Assembly: GCF_000730565.1 (NCBI RefSeq)
Contig: NZ_BBIQ01000021.1
Coordinates: 24,991 to 88,990, forward strand
Direction of reading: 5' to 3'
Length of the DNA: 64,000 nucleotides
Origin: Pseudomonas fulva NBRC 16637 = DSM 17717
GTDB taxonomy: Bacteria > Pseudomonadota > Gammaproteobacteria > Pseudomonadales > Pseudomonadaceae
Under the pieces are notes generated by a model. That model did no database searches and was not told the DNA's origin. It was given only the letters and a program-made list of their open reading frames with translations. Below are positions 1-9,291 of this stretch, piece after piece; position 1 is the first letter of the stretch; each line of letters begins with the position of its first letter. Both the position numbers and the translations under genes were made by a program.

Positions 1-1247
1 TCGATTTCGGCTTCGGTGTTGAGCAGGCCCGGTGCAGTGCGTACCACCGGGCCCACGTCGCGCGACACCGCATCGACGACGATGCGCTGGCTGTTGAGGT
101 AGGCGGCGACCTCGTCGGCATCCTGGTCGGCTACCCGAAAGAAGGTGAAACCTGCCGATTGGCGAGTGCTGCGCGGCGTGACCAGTTGCACGCCCGGCAT
201 CGTTTCGAGCCGCTGTTTGAGGTAGTCGTTGAGGCCGTGAATGCGTGCCTGTATGGCGGCCTTGCCCTGCCGCAGGTGCAAGTCGAAGGCTGCGCCCAGC
301 GCCCATCGGTGCTCGAAGGCGTGATAGCCGCCTGGGGTGAAGGTGGTGGCGAAATCCTCATCTTCGGAAAAAGTCGCGATGAGGGGGTTCAGGTTGTCGA
401 GTGCGGTGCTGGCCGCGCAGATGATCCCTGTGCCGCGCGGGCCGAACATCCACTTGTGCGTGCCGGCAATGAAGTAGTCGCAGTTGAGCTCGGCAAAGTG
501 CATGTCCTCTACACCAAAGCCATGCACGCCGTCGACGACGTACAGGATGCGCTCATGCTCGGCGCGGTCCCGGTTGGCCTCGCGCACCAGTTCGCCGATG
601 GCGCCCACCGGCAGCTTCACGCCACTGCCCGAATGCACCCAGGTCATGCCCAGCACGCGGGTCTTGGGGTTGATGGCCGCCTTGATGGTGCTCAGCACCT
701 GGTCGGTGGACAGGTTCCACGGCTCGTCGAACAGGCGCAGCCGGCGTACCGGGGTGCCATCGCGGGCGGTGCGAAAGTCCAACGTGTGGCGCGCTGCCGA
801 GTGCTCGTGCACCGTCGTCAGGATCTCTTGCCCGGGTGCTATCTTGAGCCCGCCGTAGATCAGGCCCAACCCCTCTGTCGTGCTGCCGGTCAGGGCAATT
901 TGCCGTGGGGCGACTTGCAGGTAACGGGCCGCCGCTTCGCGGACCTGCGCTTCGTGCTTCCATTCCGACTGGCTATCCCAGTCCACCAGCCGGGCCGGGT
1001 GCCGATCGAATTGCGCGCGCAGAGCCTCGATGGCGTCGCGTACCGGTTTTGGGTGCGAGGTGATCAGAAAGTTGGCGAAGTGGGCGTAGGCTGGGTCGAG
1101 GTCGAACAAGCTGCGAAAGCCCGCCCAGGCGTCAGAGCCTGCGGCCCGTGTGGGCGCTGCCTGGGCGGCGGGTATCAAATGGCTTGCCAGTGGCAGGCTG
1201 GCAGCGAGCAGGCTGGCCTGCTTGAGAAAGGCGCGACGGTCGTTCAT
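1..1247 (-). CDS. pvdN: PvdN-like Tat-exported PLP-dependent enzyme (C-terminus cut by window edge)
   Basis: Aminotransferase class V fold protein. In fluorescent pseudomonads PvdN acts in the periplasm and converts the glutamate side chain of (dihydro)pyoverdine to succinamide. The N-terminus carries a Tat motif (DRRAFLKQ, residues 3-10) followed by a hydrophobic, Ala-rich segment. The PLP lysine lies in GTHKW (Lys265) and the cofactor-binding Asp in VVDGVHG (about residue 239). About 415 codons are visible, so only a short C-terminal tail is missing. The start is the ATG just upstream of the Tat motif, 16 nt after the pvdM stop, which implies one transcript. The context with pvdM, pvdP and pvdRT-opmQ supports PvdN over other class V enzymes. 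Confidence 0.88.
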   Translation of the reverse strand, partial: MNDRRAFLKQASLLAASLPLASHLIPAAQAAPTRAAGSDAWAGFRSLFDLDPAYAHFANFLITSHPKPVRDAIEALRAQFDRHPARLVDWDSQSEWKHEAQVREAAARYLQVAPRQIALTGSTTEGLGLIYGGLKIAPGQEILTTVHEHSAARHTLDFRTARDGTPVRRLRLFDEPWNLSTDQVLSTIKAAINPKTRVLGMTWVHSGSGVKLPVGAIGELVREANRDRAEHERILYVVDGVHGFGVEDMHFAELNCDYFIAGTHKWMFGPRGTGIICAASTALDNLNPLIATFSEDEDFATTFTPGGYHAFEHRWALGAAFDLHLRQGKAAIQARIHGLNDYLKQRLETMPGVQLVTPRSTRQSAGFTFFRVADQDADEVAAYLNSQRIVVDAVSRDVGPVVRTAPGLLNTEAEI

Positions 1248-1263
1248 CTGAGGGCTCGCATCA

Positions 1264-2610
1264 TCATCGTGAGGGGGTGGCGCCAGGGGCCGCTGCCGCC
1301 TGCACCTGCTGCCAGACACGCAGGAAATTGCCGCCCCACAGCTTGCTGATGTCAGCTTCGGAGTAACCCCGTGTAATCAGTTCGGCCGTGACGTTGCGGG
1401 CCTCGCTGGCGTCCTGCCAGCCGTCAATGCCACCGCCTTCGTTGAAGTCCGAACTCAGGCCTACATGGTCGATGCCGACCTTGCGCACCGCGTAGTCGAT
1501 GGCGTCGCCGTAGTCCTTGAGCGTGGCTGGCGGTTCTTCGTCGAGAATGGCGTACAACGCATTGGCGTACTGGCCCACTTTCTGTTCCGGCCAGCCCGCG
1601 ATAACGGGGTCGCCCGGCATGAGGGCGTAGTTCAGGTCAGCCAGGGGCGGCAGGGCATAGTCGCTGCGCAGCGCGTTGAGGCGCTCCTGGGTTTTGTTGC
1701 TCAAGGGCTTGAGGTAGGTGGAGAAGGCGACGATCTGGATGACACCGCCGCTGTCCTTGATCAGTTGCATTTCCTTGTCCGACAGGTTGCGGCGGATGTC
1801 GACCATCGCCCGGGGCGCCGAATGCGACGCCACCACCGGTGCCCGGCTGAGCGCCACGACCTGGGCCAGGGCCTGGCTGGACATCTGCGACACGTCGATG
1901 ATCACCCCCAGATCGTTCAGGCGCTGTACTGCCTGCTTGCCGATGGATGACAGGCCTTCGAGTGCATCGACGGTGTCATTGAAAAAGGGCAGCGGGCGCG
2001 AGGAGTCGGCCCAGCTGTTGTTGCCTACGTAGCTGAAGCCGAACAGGCGCACGCCGCGCGCAGCCCAACGGTCCAGCTGGTCCAGGTCGTCGCCCAGTGC
2101 GTAGGCATTGAGCATGCTGAGCAACACCGCAAACTTGCCTTCGCCGTGCAACCTGCGCATGTCCTGCGGGGTATAGGCAACGCCCACCCGTTCGGGGAAG
2201 TCGCGGACCATGCCCATGATGGCGTTGTAGCGCACCTCTTGCGTGTGGCGGGCGGCCTCGACGAAGCCGGGGGTAGGGCGGTGTGGGCCATCGTCGCCGG
2301 TCCAGGATTCGGGCCAGGCGAAAATGGTCAGGGCAGCGGCAGACAGGCGCCCGCGCGCAGCTTTGTTCAGGTCGAAGCGACCAGCACCGTCTTGGTCGGC
2401 TTCGCTGCCTTCGGTGCCGAAGGTCAGCGGCAGTGTGATGTGGCTGTCGAACGAAAGCAGGCGTTCCTGCAGGTCATTGGCCTGGCGCATGACGTCCCTG
2501 GGGTAGCCTGACGGCGTGTCGAGATAGTCCCAGGCCGCCCACCCGGCACCGGCGGTCACGGCCGCGGCCAGGCTGATATACAAGGCTTTTTTCCAGCGTG
2601 GTGTCGTCAT
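1264..2610 (-). CDS. pvdM: PvdM-like membrane-anchored dipeptidase-family protein (peptidase M19)
   Basis: A 448-aa protein of the renal dipeptidase family. A single N-terminal hydrophobic helix (about residues 9-27) should anchor it in the inner membrane with the catalytic-fold domain in the periplasm. Family landmarks are FDSHITLPL near the N-terminus, where canonical dipeptidases have D-G-H-N-D, then VASHSAPRA and HVGLSSDFNEGGGIDGW. In pseudomonads PvdM is needed for PvdP-dependent oxidation of ferribactin, and its own peptidase activity is uncertain. The altered first metal motif fits a non-peptidase role (inference). It is transcribed from the IS-box promoter at 2672-2695 and followed closely by pvdN. 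Confidence 0.88.
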   Translation of the reverse strand: MTTPRWKKALYISLAAAVTAGAGWAAWDYLDTPSGYPRDVMRQANDLQERLLSFDSHITLPLTFGTEGSEADQDGAGRFDLNKAARGRLSAAALTIFAWPESWTGDDGPHRPTPGFVEAARHTQEVRYNAIMGMVRDFPERVGVAYTPQDMRRLHGEGKFAVLLSMLNAYALGDDLDQLDRWAARGVRLFGFSYVGNNSWADSSRPLPFFNDTVDALEGLSSIGKQAVQRLNDLGVIIDVSQMSSQALAQVVALSRAPVVASHSAPRAMVDIRRNLSDKEMQLIKDSGGVIQIVAFSTYLKPLSNKTQERLNALRSDYALPPLADLNYALMPGDPVIAGWPEQKVGQYANALYAILDEEPPATLKDYGDAIDYAVRKVGIDHVGLSSDFNEGGGIDGWQDASEARNVTAELITRGYSEADISKLWGGNFLRVWQQVQAAAAPGATPSR

Positions 2611-2671
2611 CTTGGTCTCAGTAGGTTCACCGTCGAGGGATGGGCTTGGATGCCGCCGCTACCTGGAGGGA

Positions 2672-2695
2672 ACGAGCTGCGATAGCGGAAATTTA
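2672..2695 (-). promoter_or_regulatory. PvdS-type IS box for pvdMN
   Basis: On the minus strand the sequence reads TAAAT-N16-CGT, the iron-starvation box recognised by the ECF sigma factor PvdS. It lies about 60 nt upstream of the pvdM start. The spacing is the same as in the two other boxes of this cluster. Confidence 0.8.
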
Positions 2696-2743
2696 AGCGC
2701 CCGCCCGTTGACTGAAGACAGGTGCCAGGGCGCACTGCAGCGC

Positions 2744-2767
2744 TAAATTTCGCCCGCCGAGCCACGT
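2744..2767 (+). promoter_or_regulatory. PvdS-type IS box for pvdP
   Basis: TAAAT-N16-CGT on the plus strand, about 55 nt upstream of the pvdP start and back-to-back with the pvdM box. The two divergent PvdS promoters share an intergenic region of about 210 nt. Confidence 0.8.
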
Positions 2768-2821
2768 CCTAGCCTTGGATGGGCCGTGCTCCATGGCCGA
2801 AGTGAAAGCACAGGTAGGGCA

Positions 2822-4450
2822 ATGACGATTTCTCGACGCGGGTTCATCGCCGGTGTGGCATTGACGGGTATGGCAGTGCCAGGCGCGCGGTACCTGCAGC
2901 GGCGGCGAGCCAGTGAAGAGCAATACCCTGAGACCCCCGGCGAGGCGGTGGTGGAACTTGCCGATACGCCTGTCAGGCAGCTGGGCGACACCTTGCGCGG
3001 TATCTGGCGCTGGACACCTCAAGGCTGCGAGGCCGGGCTCGCCGGTATGCCGTCAGGGGAGCTTGAGCTTTTCCTGGATGTGGCCTCGAGCGGGCGGGGG
3101 TTGCGCGGCTACCTCGACACCCCTGAACGTTTGCGCAGCACCCTGGAGCCACGCTATCGGGTGGTGGCTGACTTGTTGCTCGACCGACCAGGGACACTGC
3201 GCTGGCGGCTGTTGGCCACAGACGCCAACCCCCTGGGGGCACGCTACGAGTGCCAGGTTGTGCTTGACGAGGTCTGGGGGGCGTACGGCAACGCAGGGCC
3301 TGCGACCTTGAGCGGGCACGTGGCGGCGCTTGAGCGGCCACTGGCGCTGCCCGTGCAGGACAACCGTTTCCTGGCGCTGAAAAGAACGTTCCCCGAAGCG
3401 CGGGAGCGCACGCCATTGTCGGCGCCGTTGCTGGCGAAGCTGATCGCGCCGGAACACCGGCTGTTTCACCAGCTCTGGCATGCGTCGCGGGACAAGTGGC
3501 ACAAGCTCGATGACGAAAAGCGCGGTGCGTTGCGCGGGCTTGGCTGGCAGCCAGGGCCGAGGGCGCGCGAGCGTGATGCACGGGGCCGGCACAAGGACCG
3601 CAACGGCTCCGGCGAGGACTTTCTGTTCATGCATCGGCACATGCTGGGCAACGCCAGGGCCATTGAGCCGTTACCGTCGTGGCCGCGTTTTCCTTTGCCC
3701 CAGCCAGCGCTCGAGCGCGACCGCGTAGGGTTCGCAGCCTACTTCGACAACCATGACGGCAACGCCTTGCCGCCGACATGGCTGGCCGATGATGACGAGG
3801 AGTACACCCAGTGGGTGCGTGACATCAAGAGCCCGGACACGTTCTACGGCAACTTCCAGGTCTGGGAGTCGCGCTACAGCGATCCGCATTACCTCAGTAC
3901 CTTGACCTTGGGGCAGTTTGGCTCAGAGCTGGAGCTGGGCTTGCATGACTGGCTGCACATGCGCTGGGCCTCGGTGCCGCGCGATCCGGCCAACGGCATG
4001 CCGGTGCCGATGGCGCGCACGCCCGACGACTATGCCCAACGCTGGTATGGCGCCGAGAACGATTTTCTCGGCGACCCTTTTTCATCCCATGTGAACCCGG
4101 TGTTCTGGCGCTTTCATGGCTGGGTCGACGACCGCATCGAGGACTGGTTCCAGGCCCATGAACGGCTTCATCCTGGTGAAGTGTGGCGCCTGGACGTCAA
4201 CGGCGTGCCCTGGTTCGCACCGGGGCGATGGGTGGAAGTTGCCGACCCCTGGCTGGGGCCTGATACCCATGGATGCTCCACAGCGCCTGGGCTGCGCCCA
4301 GGGCGGAGTGTGGAGATGGACCCGGAGACCATGAAGCTGGCCCTGCGCATCATCTATGCCGAGGATGATCGTTTCGCCGCGTTACGGCCCAAGGTGCCGC
4401 AGCGGCCATGGTATGCCCGGCATCTCAAGGTGACGCGGCCATTGCGGTGA
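2822..4450 (+). CDS. pvdP: PvdP-like tyrosinase that matures the pyoverdine chromophore
   Basis: A 542-aa protein. PvdP is a periplasmic copper tyrosinase that oxidises ferribactin or dihydropyoverdine to close the pyoverdine chromophore. The chosen ATG begins a Tat signal (SRRGFIAG, residues 4-11, then a hydrophobic core). An upstream in-frame ATG at 2786 would bury the signal, so 2822 is preferred. Histidine-rich copper-site motifs are visible: FHQLWHASRDKW and FLFMHRHMLG in the first half, then LHDWLHMRW and HVNPVFWRFHGWVD in the second. The family is usually about 540 aa, so the gene is full length. It is driven by the IS box at 2744-2767 and divergent from pvdMN. Confidence 0.9.
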   Translation: MTISRRGFIAGVALTGMAVPGARYLQRRRASEEQYPETPGEAVVELADTPVRQLGDTLRGIWRWTPQGCEAGLAGMPSGELELFLDVASSGRGLRGYLDTPERLRSTLEPRYRVVADLLLDRPGTLRWRLLATDANPLGARYECQVVLDEVWGAYGNAGPATLSGHVAALERPLALPVQDNRFLALKRTFPEARERTPLSAPLLAKLIAPEHRLFHQLWHASRDKWHKLDDEKRGALRGLGWQPGPRARERDARGRHKDRNGSGEDFLFMHRHMLGNARAIEPLPSWPRFPLPQPALERDRVGFAAYFDNHDGNALPPTWLADDDEEYTQWVRDIKSPDTFYGNFQVWESRYSDPHYLSTLTLGQFGSELELGLHDWLHMRWASVPRDPANGMPVPMARTPDDYAQRWYGAENDFLGDPFSSHVNPVFWRFHGWVDDRIEDWFQAHERLHPGEVWRLDVNGVPWFAPGRWVEVADPWLGPDTHGCSTAPGLRPGRSVEMDPETMKLALRIIYAEDDRFAALRPKVPQRPWYARHLKVTRPLR

Positions 4451-4476
4451 GGGTTCATGGAGATTCATGCCGCGAT

Positions 4477-4493
4477 AGGCCGCGCAGCGGCCT
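4477..4493. terminator. Weak hairpin between convergent pvdP and opmQ
   Basis: A 7-bp perfect stem (AGGCCGC / GCGGCCT, 3-nt loop) lies between the pvdP stop and the opmQ stop. There is no immediate T-run, although a short T stretch follows about 15 nt later, so termination is plausible but not certain. Confidence 0.35.
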
Positions 4494-4529
4494 GGGCGAC
4501 CCTGGCGTTTTTCCAGCCCAGCGTTGCGC

Positions 4530-5945
4530 CTAAGGGGCATCACCGCCCACCTGCCACCCACCACCGAGCGCCTTGTAAAGCGCCACGCTCGCTTGCAAGC
4601 GGGCCAGGCGAAGCGTTGCCTGCTGATCCTGGGCTACATACAGCGTGCGCTGGGTTTCCAGCACGGTCAGTACGGTCTCGGCGCCTGCGCCATAGCGCTG
4701 TTCGGCCAGGTCAAAGGCCAGTTGAGCTTGTCGCACTTCTTCGTCCTGCCAGTGGCGTTGGCGGTCGACTCCGTCCAGGGCATTGAGCGCCTTCTCCACA
4801 TCGCTCAGGCCAGCGAGAATGCTGCTGCGATACTGCTCCAGCAGTTCGGCCTGCTCGGCCTCGGCCAGATCGCGGGAAGCCCTGAGCCTGCCGTTGTCGA
4901 AAATCGGCGCAAGCAGACCAGAGGTCAGGGTGTAATAGGGGCTTTCCAGCGTCTGGGCGAAGGTGCGCGCGCCGCTGCCCAGGGTGGCGCCAAGGGTTAC
5001 CTTGGGCAGCATGGCCGCCCGGGCCACCTGCACGTTGGCGTTGGCCGCTGCCAGGCGGGCCTCGGCGGCGGCGATATCGGGGCGACGGGTCAGCAGGTCG
5101 CTGGGCAGGCCGCTGTCAACCGTCGGCCAGGCCACGCTGGCGAACGGCTGGCGGCTGGTCGGCAGTTGCTGTACTGGGTCGCCGAGCAATGTTGCAAGGG
5201 TGATGCGGGTGTCTTGCACGCGTTGCGCCATCAGGGGGACCTGACGCTCCTGGGCCGCGACCAGGCTGCGCTGCTGGGCAAGCTCCAGGCGTGTTGCCGA
5301 GCCTGCGCGCTGGCGTGCCTGGACCAGGCGCAAAATGCCCCGTGCATTGTCCAGGTTCAGTTGGGCGATGCGCAGTTGTTCGGCTAAGGCCAGGCCCTGC
5401 AGATACGTGTCGGCGATGTCGCTGAGCAGGGTCAACTGCACCGTCTGCCGGTCGAAGCGGCTGGCTTGCAATGTGCGCAGGGCGTTGTCGCGGCTAGCCC
5501 GCAGGCCGCCCCAGAAATCGATTTCATAGCTGGCACTGAGCTGGGTATCGAACGCGGTACTGGTGCGCTCGCTACGGGTGACATCGAGGTCGTTATAACC
5601 CTCACCCTTGAGCAGCCGCTGGCGGCTGGCATCCACGCCCAGCTCGACCGCTGGCAGCAGGGGTGCGTTGGCGATGGCGGCTCGCGCTCTGGCCTGCCGG
5701 ATGCGTGCGGTGGCGGCCGCCAGATCGTGGCTGTTAAGCAGGGCGCGTTGCACCAGGCTGTCCAGCTCGGGGCTGTTGAAGGACTGCCACCACTGACGCG
5801 CCGGTCGGTCGGCCTCACCGAAAGCGTGTGTCGGGCCCTGCCAGGTACGCGGCATATCGACCGCTGCCTGGGGCAGGGTGGGTGGGCTGCACCCGGCGAA
5901 CGCCAGGCAAAGGGTCAACAGGCTGATGCGGCTTGGCAAGGGCAT
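4530..5945 (-). CDS. opmQ: OpmQ-like outer-membrane efflux lipoprotein (TolC/OprM family)
   Basis: A 471-aa outer-membrane factor of the PvdRT-OpmQ tripartite pump, which secretes and recycles pyoverdine. The N-terminus is a lipoprotein signal with lipobox LAFAGC (Cys at about residue 19), as in the OprM branch of the family. Two OEP repeats are typical of the length. TRRPDIAAAEARLAAANANVQVARAAMLP is shown in part by the family landmark RRPDI followed by an Ala-rich helix. It lies 3 nt downstream of pvdT and is the last gene of the pvdR-pvdT-opmQ operon. Position and order separate it from generic NodT-type factors. Confidence 0.88.
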   Translation of the reverse strand: MPLPSRISLLTLCLAFAGCSPPTLPQAAVDMPRTWQGPTHAFGEADRPARQWWQSFNSPELDSLVQRALLNSHDLAAATARIRQARARAAIANAPLLPAVELGVDASRQRLLKGEGYNDLDVTRSERTSTAFDTQLSASYEIDFWGGLRASRDNALRTLQASRFDRQTVQLTLLSDIADTYLQGLALAEQLRIAQLNLDNARGILRLVQARQRAGSATRLELAQQRSLVAAQERQVPLMAQRVQDTRITLATLLGDPVQQLPTSRQPFASVAWPTVDSGLPSDLLTRRPDIAAAEARLAAANANVQVARAAMLPKVTLGATLGSGARTFAQTLESPYYTLTSGLLAPIFDNGRLRASRDLAEAEQAELLEQYRSSILAGLSDVEKALNALDGVDRQRHWQDEEVRQAQLAFDLAEQRYGAGAETVLTVLETQRTLYVAQDQQATLRLARLQASVALYKALGGGWQVGGDAP

Positions 5946-5948
5946 GGC

Positions 5949-7913
5949 TTATTCGCTGGTAAGGGCTTTGACCGGGTCGAGTCGGGCGGCTTTGCGTGCG
6001 GGCATGAAGCCGAACACGATGCCGGTGATCACAGCGCAGGTAAAAGCGCCAAGCATGGCTGGCAGCGCGAAGGCCACCGCGATATCGGCCAGCATCAAGC
6101 CGGCGCCGACGACCAAGGCCAGGACGATGCCACTGAGCCCGCCCACCATCGAGAGCATGACCGCCTCACTGAGGAACTGGCGCATGATGTCGCGCTGGCG
6201 GGCTCCGGTGGCCATGCGGATACCAATTTCGCGGGTACGCTCGCGCACGGTCATCAGCATGATGTTCATCACCCCAATGCCGCCCACCAGTAGCGAGATG
6301 GCCGCGATGGCGCCTAGCATCAGCGATAGGCTGCTCTGGGTGCGTGCCTCGGCCTGGATCAACGCCGCATCGTTGGTCAGTTCGAAATCGTGGCGGCCCT
6401 GGTGGCGTTGGCGCAACAGGTGATCGATGGCCGCCTCGGTCGCGTTGACCTGGGTCGAATCGCGCGCCGCAATGGTGATGTAGTCGGGGTCGCGATGACC
6501 GAACAGGCGGATGGCGGCGGCCGAGTACGGCACCACGATACGCCCGTCGCTGTCCTGGTCGCCGGAGCTGGCGCCTTTTCCCGCCAGTATGCCGATCACC
6601 TGGAATGGCACGTTGCCGATCAGCAGGTATTGACCGATCGGGTTGGCATGGTCGCCCAGCATCTTTTCCCGCACTTTCTGGCCAATCACGGCGACCGCCG
6701 CCGCGGCGGCTTCGTCGGCCTGGCTGAAGAATGAGCCTTCCACCACGGGCCAGTTGAAAATGTCCTCGAACCAAGTGTTGTTGCCGCCCACGTAAAACAT
6801 CTGGCTGGTGTTGTTCTGGCGCACCATGAGCTTTTCCCCGATCACGGGCATGACGTGCTTGACCTGCGGCAATTCGCCGATGGCCGCGACATCGTCCAGG
6901 GTGACGGTGCCTGCCGGCTCGCCGAGTGTCGCCGGCTTGCCGTTGAGATAAAGGATGTTCGAGCCGAACGCGGCCATCTGCGCCATCACCTGGCGCTTGC
7001 TGCCTTCGCCCACGGCCAGCATGACCACAACCGAGGCTACCCCGATGACGATACCCAGCAAGGTGAGCGCCGTGCGAAAGCGATTGATCCACATGATGCG
7101 CCAGGCTGCCTGGAGTGCTTCGACCAGCTCGCCTTTCCAGGCGCCGCGCAACTGCGCCCCCTGGTCCAGGCGCTGACGCAGATCATCGGCCTGCAGGCCT
7201 GGGTGGCGGGCTGTGCCGTCGCGCTCATCGGCCGAGTCGCTGATCATGAGGCCGTCGCGGATCTCGATGACCCGGTGCGCGCGGGCCGCGACATCTCGGT
7301 CGTGGGTGATCAGGATGATCACATGACCTTGGCTGGCCAATTCGTCCAGCAACGCCATGACTTCCTTGCCGCTGTGGCTGTCCAGGGCGCCGGTAGGCTC
7401 GTCGGCGAGGATGATGTGGCCACCGTTCATCAAGGCGCGGGCAATCGACACCCGCTGCTGCTGACCGCCCGACAGTTGATGCGGGCGGTTGGCGGTGCGG
7501 CTTGCCAAGCCTAGCCGCTCCAGCAGGGCCGCGGCGCGGGCGTGGCGCTCCTGGGCCGGGATGCCGGCATAGATGGCCGGCATCTCTACGTTTTCCAGCG
7601 CAGAGCCGGAGGGGATCAGGTGATAGCCTTGAAAGACGAATCCGAACGCCTCACGGCGCAGCCAAGCCAGCTCATCGTTGCCCAGCTCGGCCACGTCCAT
7701 CCCCGCGAAGTGATAGCTGCCGCTGGTGGGGCGGTCCAGGCAACCGAGGATGTTCATCAGGGTCGATTTTCCGGAGCCCGAAGCGCCTACGATCGCAACG
7801 AACTCACCGGGATGAATGCGCAGGCTGATACCCCGCAGCACGTCCACCTTGGGGGTGCCGAAGCCGCCGTAAGCCTTGCAGATGTCGCGCAGTTCGATCA
7901 GGGGCGTGGTCAT
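5949..7913 (-). CDS. pvdT: PvdT-like MacB-family ABC transporter (ATPase-permease fusion)
   Basis: A 654-aa inner-membrane component of the PvdRT-OpmQ pump. The N-terminal ATPase domain (about residues 1-230) shows Walker A GASGSGKS at 43-50, the signature LSGGQQQR and Walker B IILADEPTG. A linker leads to the MacB-type half permease: one transmembrane segment (TALTLLGIVIGVASVVVMLAV), a large periplasmic domain, and a C-terminal FtsX-like block with three more membrane helices. The start codon directly abuts the pvdR stop. MacB-type pumps move substrate from the periplasm through the outer-membrane factor, which fits export of matured periplasmic pyoverdine. Confidence 0.9.
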   Translation of the reverse strand: MTTPLIELRDICKAYGGFGTPKVDVLRGISLRIHPGEFVAIVGASGSGKSTLMNILGCLDRPTSGSYHFAGMDVAELGNDELAWLRREAFGFVFQGYHLIPSGSALENVEMPAIYAGIPAQERHARAAALLERLGLASRTANRPHQLSGGQQQRVSIARALMNGGHIILADEPTGALDSHSGKEVMALLDELASQGHVIILITHDRDVAARAHRVIEIRDGLMISDSADERDGTARHPGLQADDLRQRLDQGAQLRGAWKGELVEALQAAWRIMWINRFRTALTLLGIVIGVASVVVMLAVGEGSKRQVMAQMAAFGSNILYLNGKPATLGEPAGTVTLDDVAAIGELPQVKHVMPVIGEKLMVRQNNTSQMFYVGGNNTWFEDIFNWPVVEGSFFSQADEAAAAAVAVIGQKVREKMLGDHANPIGQYLLIGNVPFQVIGILAGKGASSGDQDSDGRIVVPYSAAAIRLFGHRDPDYITIAARDSTQVNATEAAIDHLLRQRHQGRHDFELTNDAALIQAEARTQSSLSLMLGAIAAISLLVGGIGVMNIMLMTVRERTREIGIRMATGARQRDIMRQFLSEAVMLSMVGGLSGIVLALVVGAGLMLADIAVAFALPAMLGAFTCAVITGIVFGFMPARKAARLDPVKALTSE

Positions 7914-9080
7914 TCAGCCTCCACTGCCTTGGCCGATCAGCAACCGCTCACCTTCGCCCAGGCCATCGAGCACCTGCACACGCAGGCGATCGCTCAGCCC
8001 TGTTCGTACCTGACGCGGTCGCACCTGGCCATCGGGGGCGAGCACCTGTGCCATGTGCACGCCATCCTGTTCGTCCAGCGCAGCCAGGGGTACGGTCAGT
8101 ACACCGCTGGCCTGCCCGGCGACGAAGAACACTTGCGTGGTCATTTCGGCCATCAGCGCACCGTCAGGGTTCTCCACATCCAGCAAGACGGTGTACTGCA
8201 CCACCTGAGTACCGGTGGCGCCATTGGTCGCGCTCGCCGGGCTGCCGCCACCGCTGCTGGTTTGCTCCAGCGGTTTGGGTGGAATCGGCAGGATCTGCCT
8301 GACGCGGCTGCTCCAGCGGCGCTTGCCGCCGGCCAGTGTCGTGAAATAGGCCGTCATGCCGGGCTTGACCTTGCCGATATCGGCCTCCGACACCTGCGCC
8401 CACACCGTCATCGGCGAGAGCTTGGCGATGCGCAGAATCAATGGGGTTTGTTGCTGGGCATTGAGGGTCTGGCCTTCACGGGCATCCACCGCCACCACGG
8501 TGCCATCCATCGGGGCGTAGATACGGGTATAGCCCAACTCGGCTTCGTCACTGCGCAGGCTCGCCTGGGCCTGGCGGATTTGCGCTTGGTACATGTCGAT
8601 ACGCGCCTGGGTGACGCTGAGCTGCGCATCGGCCGCCTGCACATCCTCTTCGCGGGTGGCGCCGGCATCGGCTAGGCTGCGCTGGCGGGCGAGCTGCTGC
8701 CTGGCCAGTTTGAACTGGGCGCGCTGCTCGGCGAGCTGCGCCTTGAGGTTGTCGATGGAGAAGCGCCCGGCATCCACGCGCGCCTGCTGTGTGGACGGGT
8801 CAATCTCCACCAGCAGTTGTCCCTTGCGCACGGTATCGCCGGCTTCGACATGGAGCGTGCGAATCTGCCCGGACGCTTGTGCGCCAACATCCACATAGCG
8901 CCTGGGTTGCAGCGTGCCCAGCGCGGTGACGCTGCTTTCGATGTCTGCACGCGTCACGCTGACGGTGTTGGTCGGTACCGCGCCCAAAGGTAGGGTACGC
9001 CAGGCCAGAAGACTGCCCAGGCTCAGCAGGGCTAAGCCGCCCAGAAGCAGGCGGTGGCGAATAGCGGGTGCACGTCTCAT
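7914..9080 (-). CDS. pvdR: PvdR-like periplasmic membrane fusion protein
   Basis: A 388-aa MacA/HlyD-type adaptor that joins PvdT to OpmQ. An N-terminal hydrophobic helix (about residues 10-26) serves as anchor. It is followed by a lipoyl-like half (VDVGAQASGQIRTLHVEAGD), a long alpha-helical hairpin rich in Gln, Ala and Arg (about residues 100-180), the second lipoyl half and beta-barrel segments. It is the first gene of the pvdR-pvdT-opmQ operon and sits behind the IS box at 9146-9169. Confidence 0.9.
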   Translation of the reverse strand: MRRAPAIRHRLLLGGLALLSLGSLLAWRTLPLGAVPTNTVSVTRADIESSVTALGTLQPRRYVDVGAQASGQIRTLHVEAGDTVRKGQLLVEIDPSTQQARVDAGRFSIDNLKAQLAEQRAQFKLARQQLARQRSLADAGATREEDVQAADAQLSVTQARIDMYQAQIRQAQASLRSDEAELGYTRIYAPMDGTVVAVDAREGQTLNAQQQTPLILRIAKLSPMTVWAQVSEADIGKVKPGMTAYFTTLAGGKRRWSSRVRQILPIPPKPLEQTSSGGGSPASATNGATGTQVVQYTVLLDVENPDGALMAEMTTQVFFVAGQASGVLTVPLAALDEQDGVHMAQVLAPDGQVRPRQVRTGLSDRLRVQVLDGLGEGERLLIGQGSGG

Positions 9081-9145
9081 GGGGACTTCCAGCCGAATTG
9101 GGCCTGAACGCAGGCGGTGCCTGTGCGCAGGCAGGTCCCCGTTAA

Positions 9146-9169
9146 ACGAAGGTCATGGCGGCTAATTTA
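9146..9169 (-). promoter_or_regulatory. PvdS-type IS box for pvdR-pvdT-opmQ
   Basis: Minus-strand TAAAT-N16-CGT, about 65 nt upstream of the pvdR start. It is the third IS box of the cluster and has the same 16-nt spacing as the other two. Confidence 0.8.
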
Positions 9170-9201
9170 GGTTTGCCAGGCGACCGACGTCGGTTGCTGC
9201 G

Positions 9202-9220
9202 GGTAATGATAATTTGTAAG
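9202..9220 (+). promoter_or_regulatory. Fur-box-like operator upstream of the FpvI-like sigma gene
   Basis: The 19-bp stretch matches the classical Fur consensus at 13 of 19 positions, and at 11 of the first 12 (GGTAATGATAAT). It lies 72-90 nt upstream of the proposed GTG start, where a Fur-repressed promoter would be expected for an iron-starvation sigma factor. Confidence 0.6.
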
Positions 9221-9291
9221 ATTCCAATTTGATATCACCTGCGCCCGTCTGGGCTGCGCGGGGCCGTCATCGGGCGATTCAGGGTGCCGCC

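Noticed and set aside
159..1349. A plus-strand frame of 396 codons at the left edge
   Set aside because: It is the shadow of pvdN, whose minus-strand frame shows a Tat signal and a PLP lysine motif.
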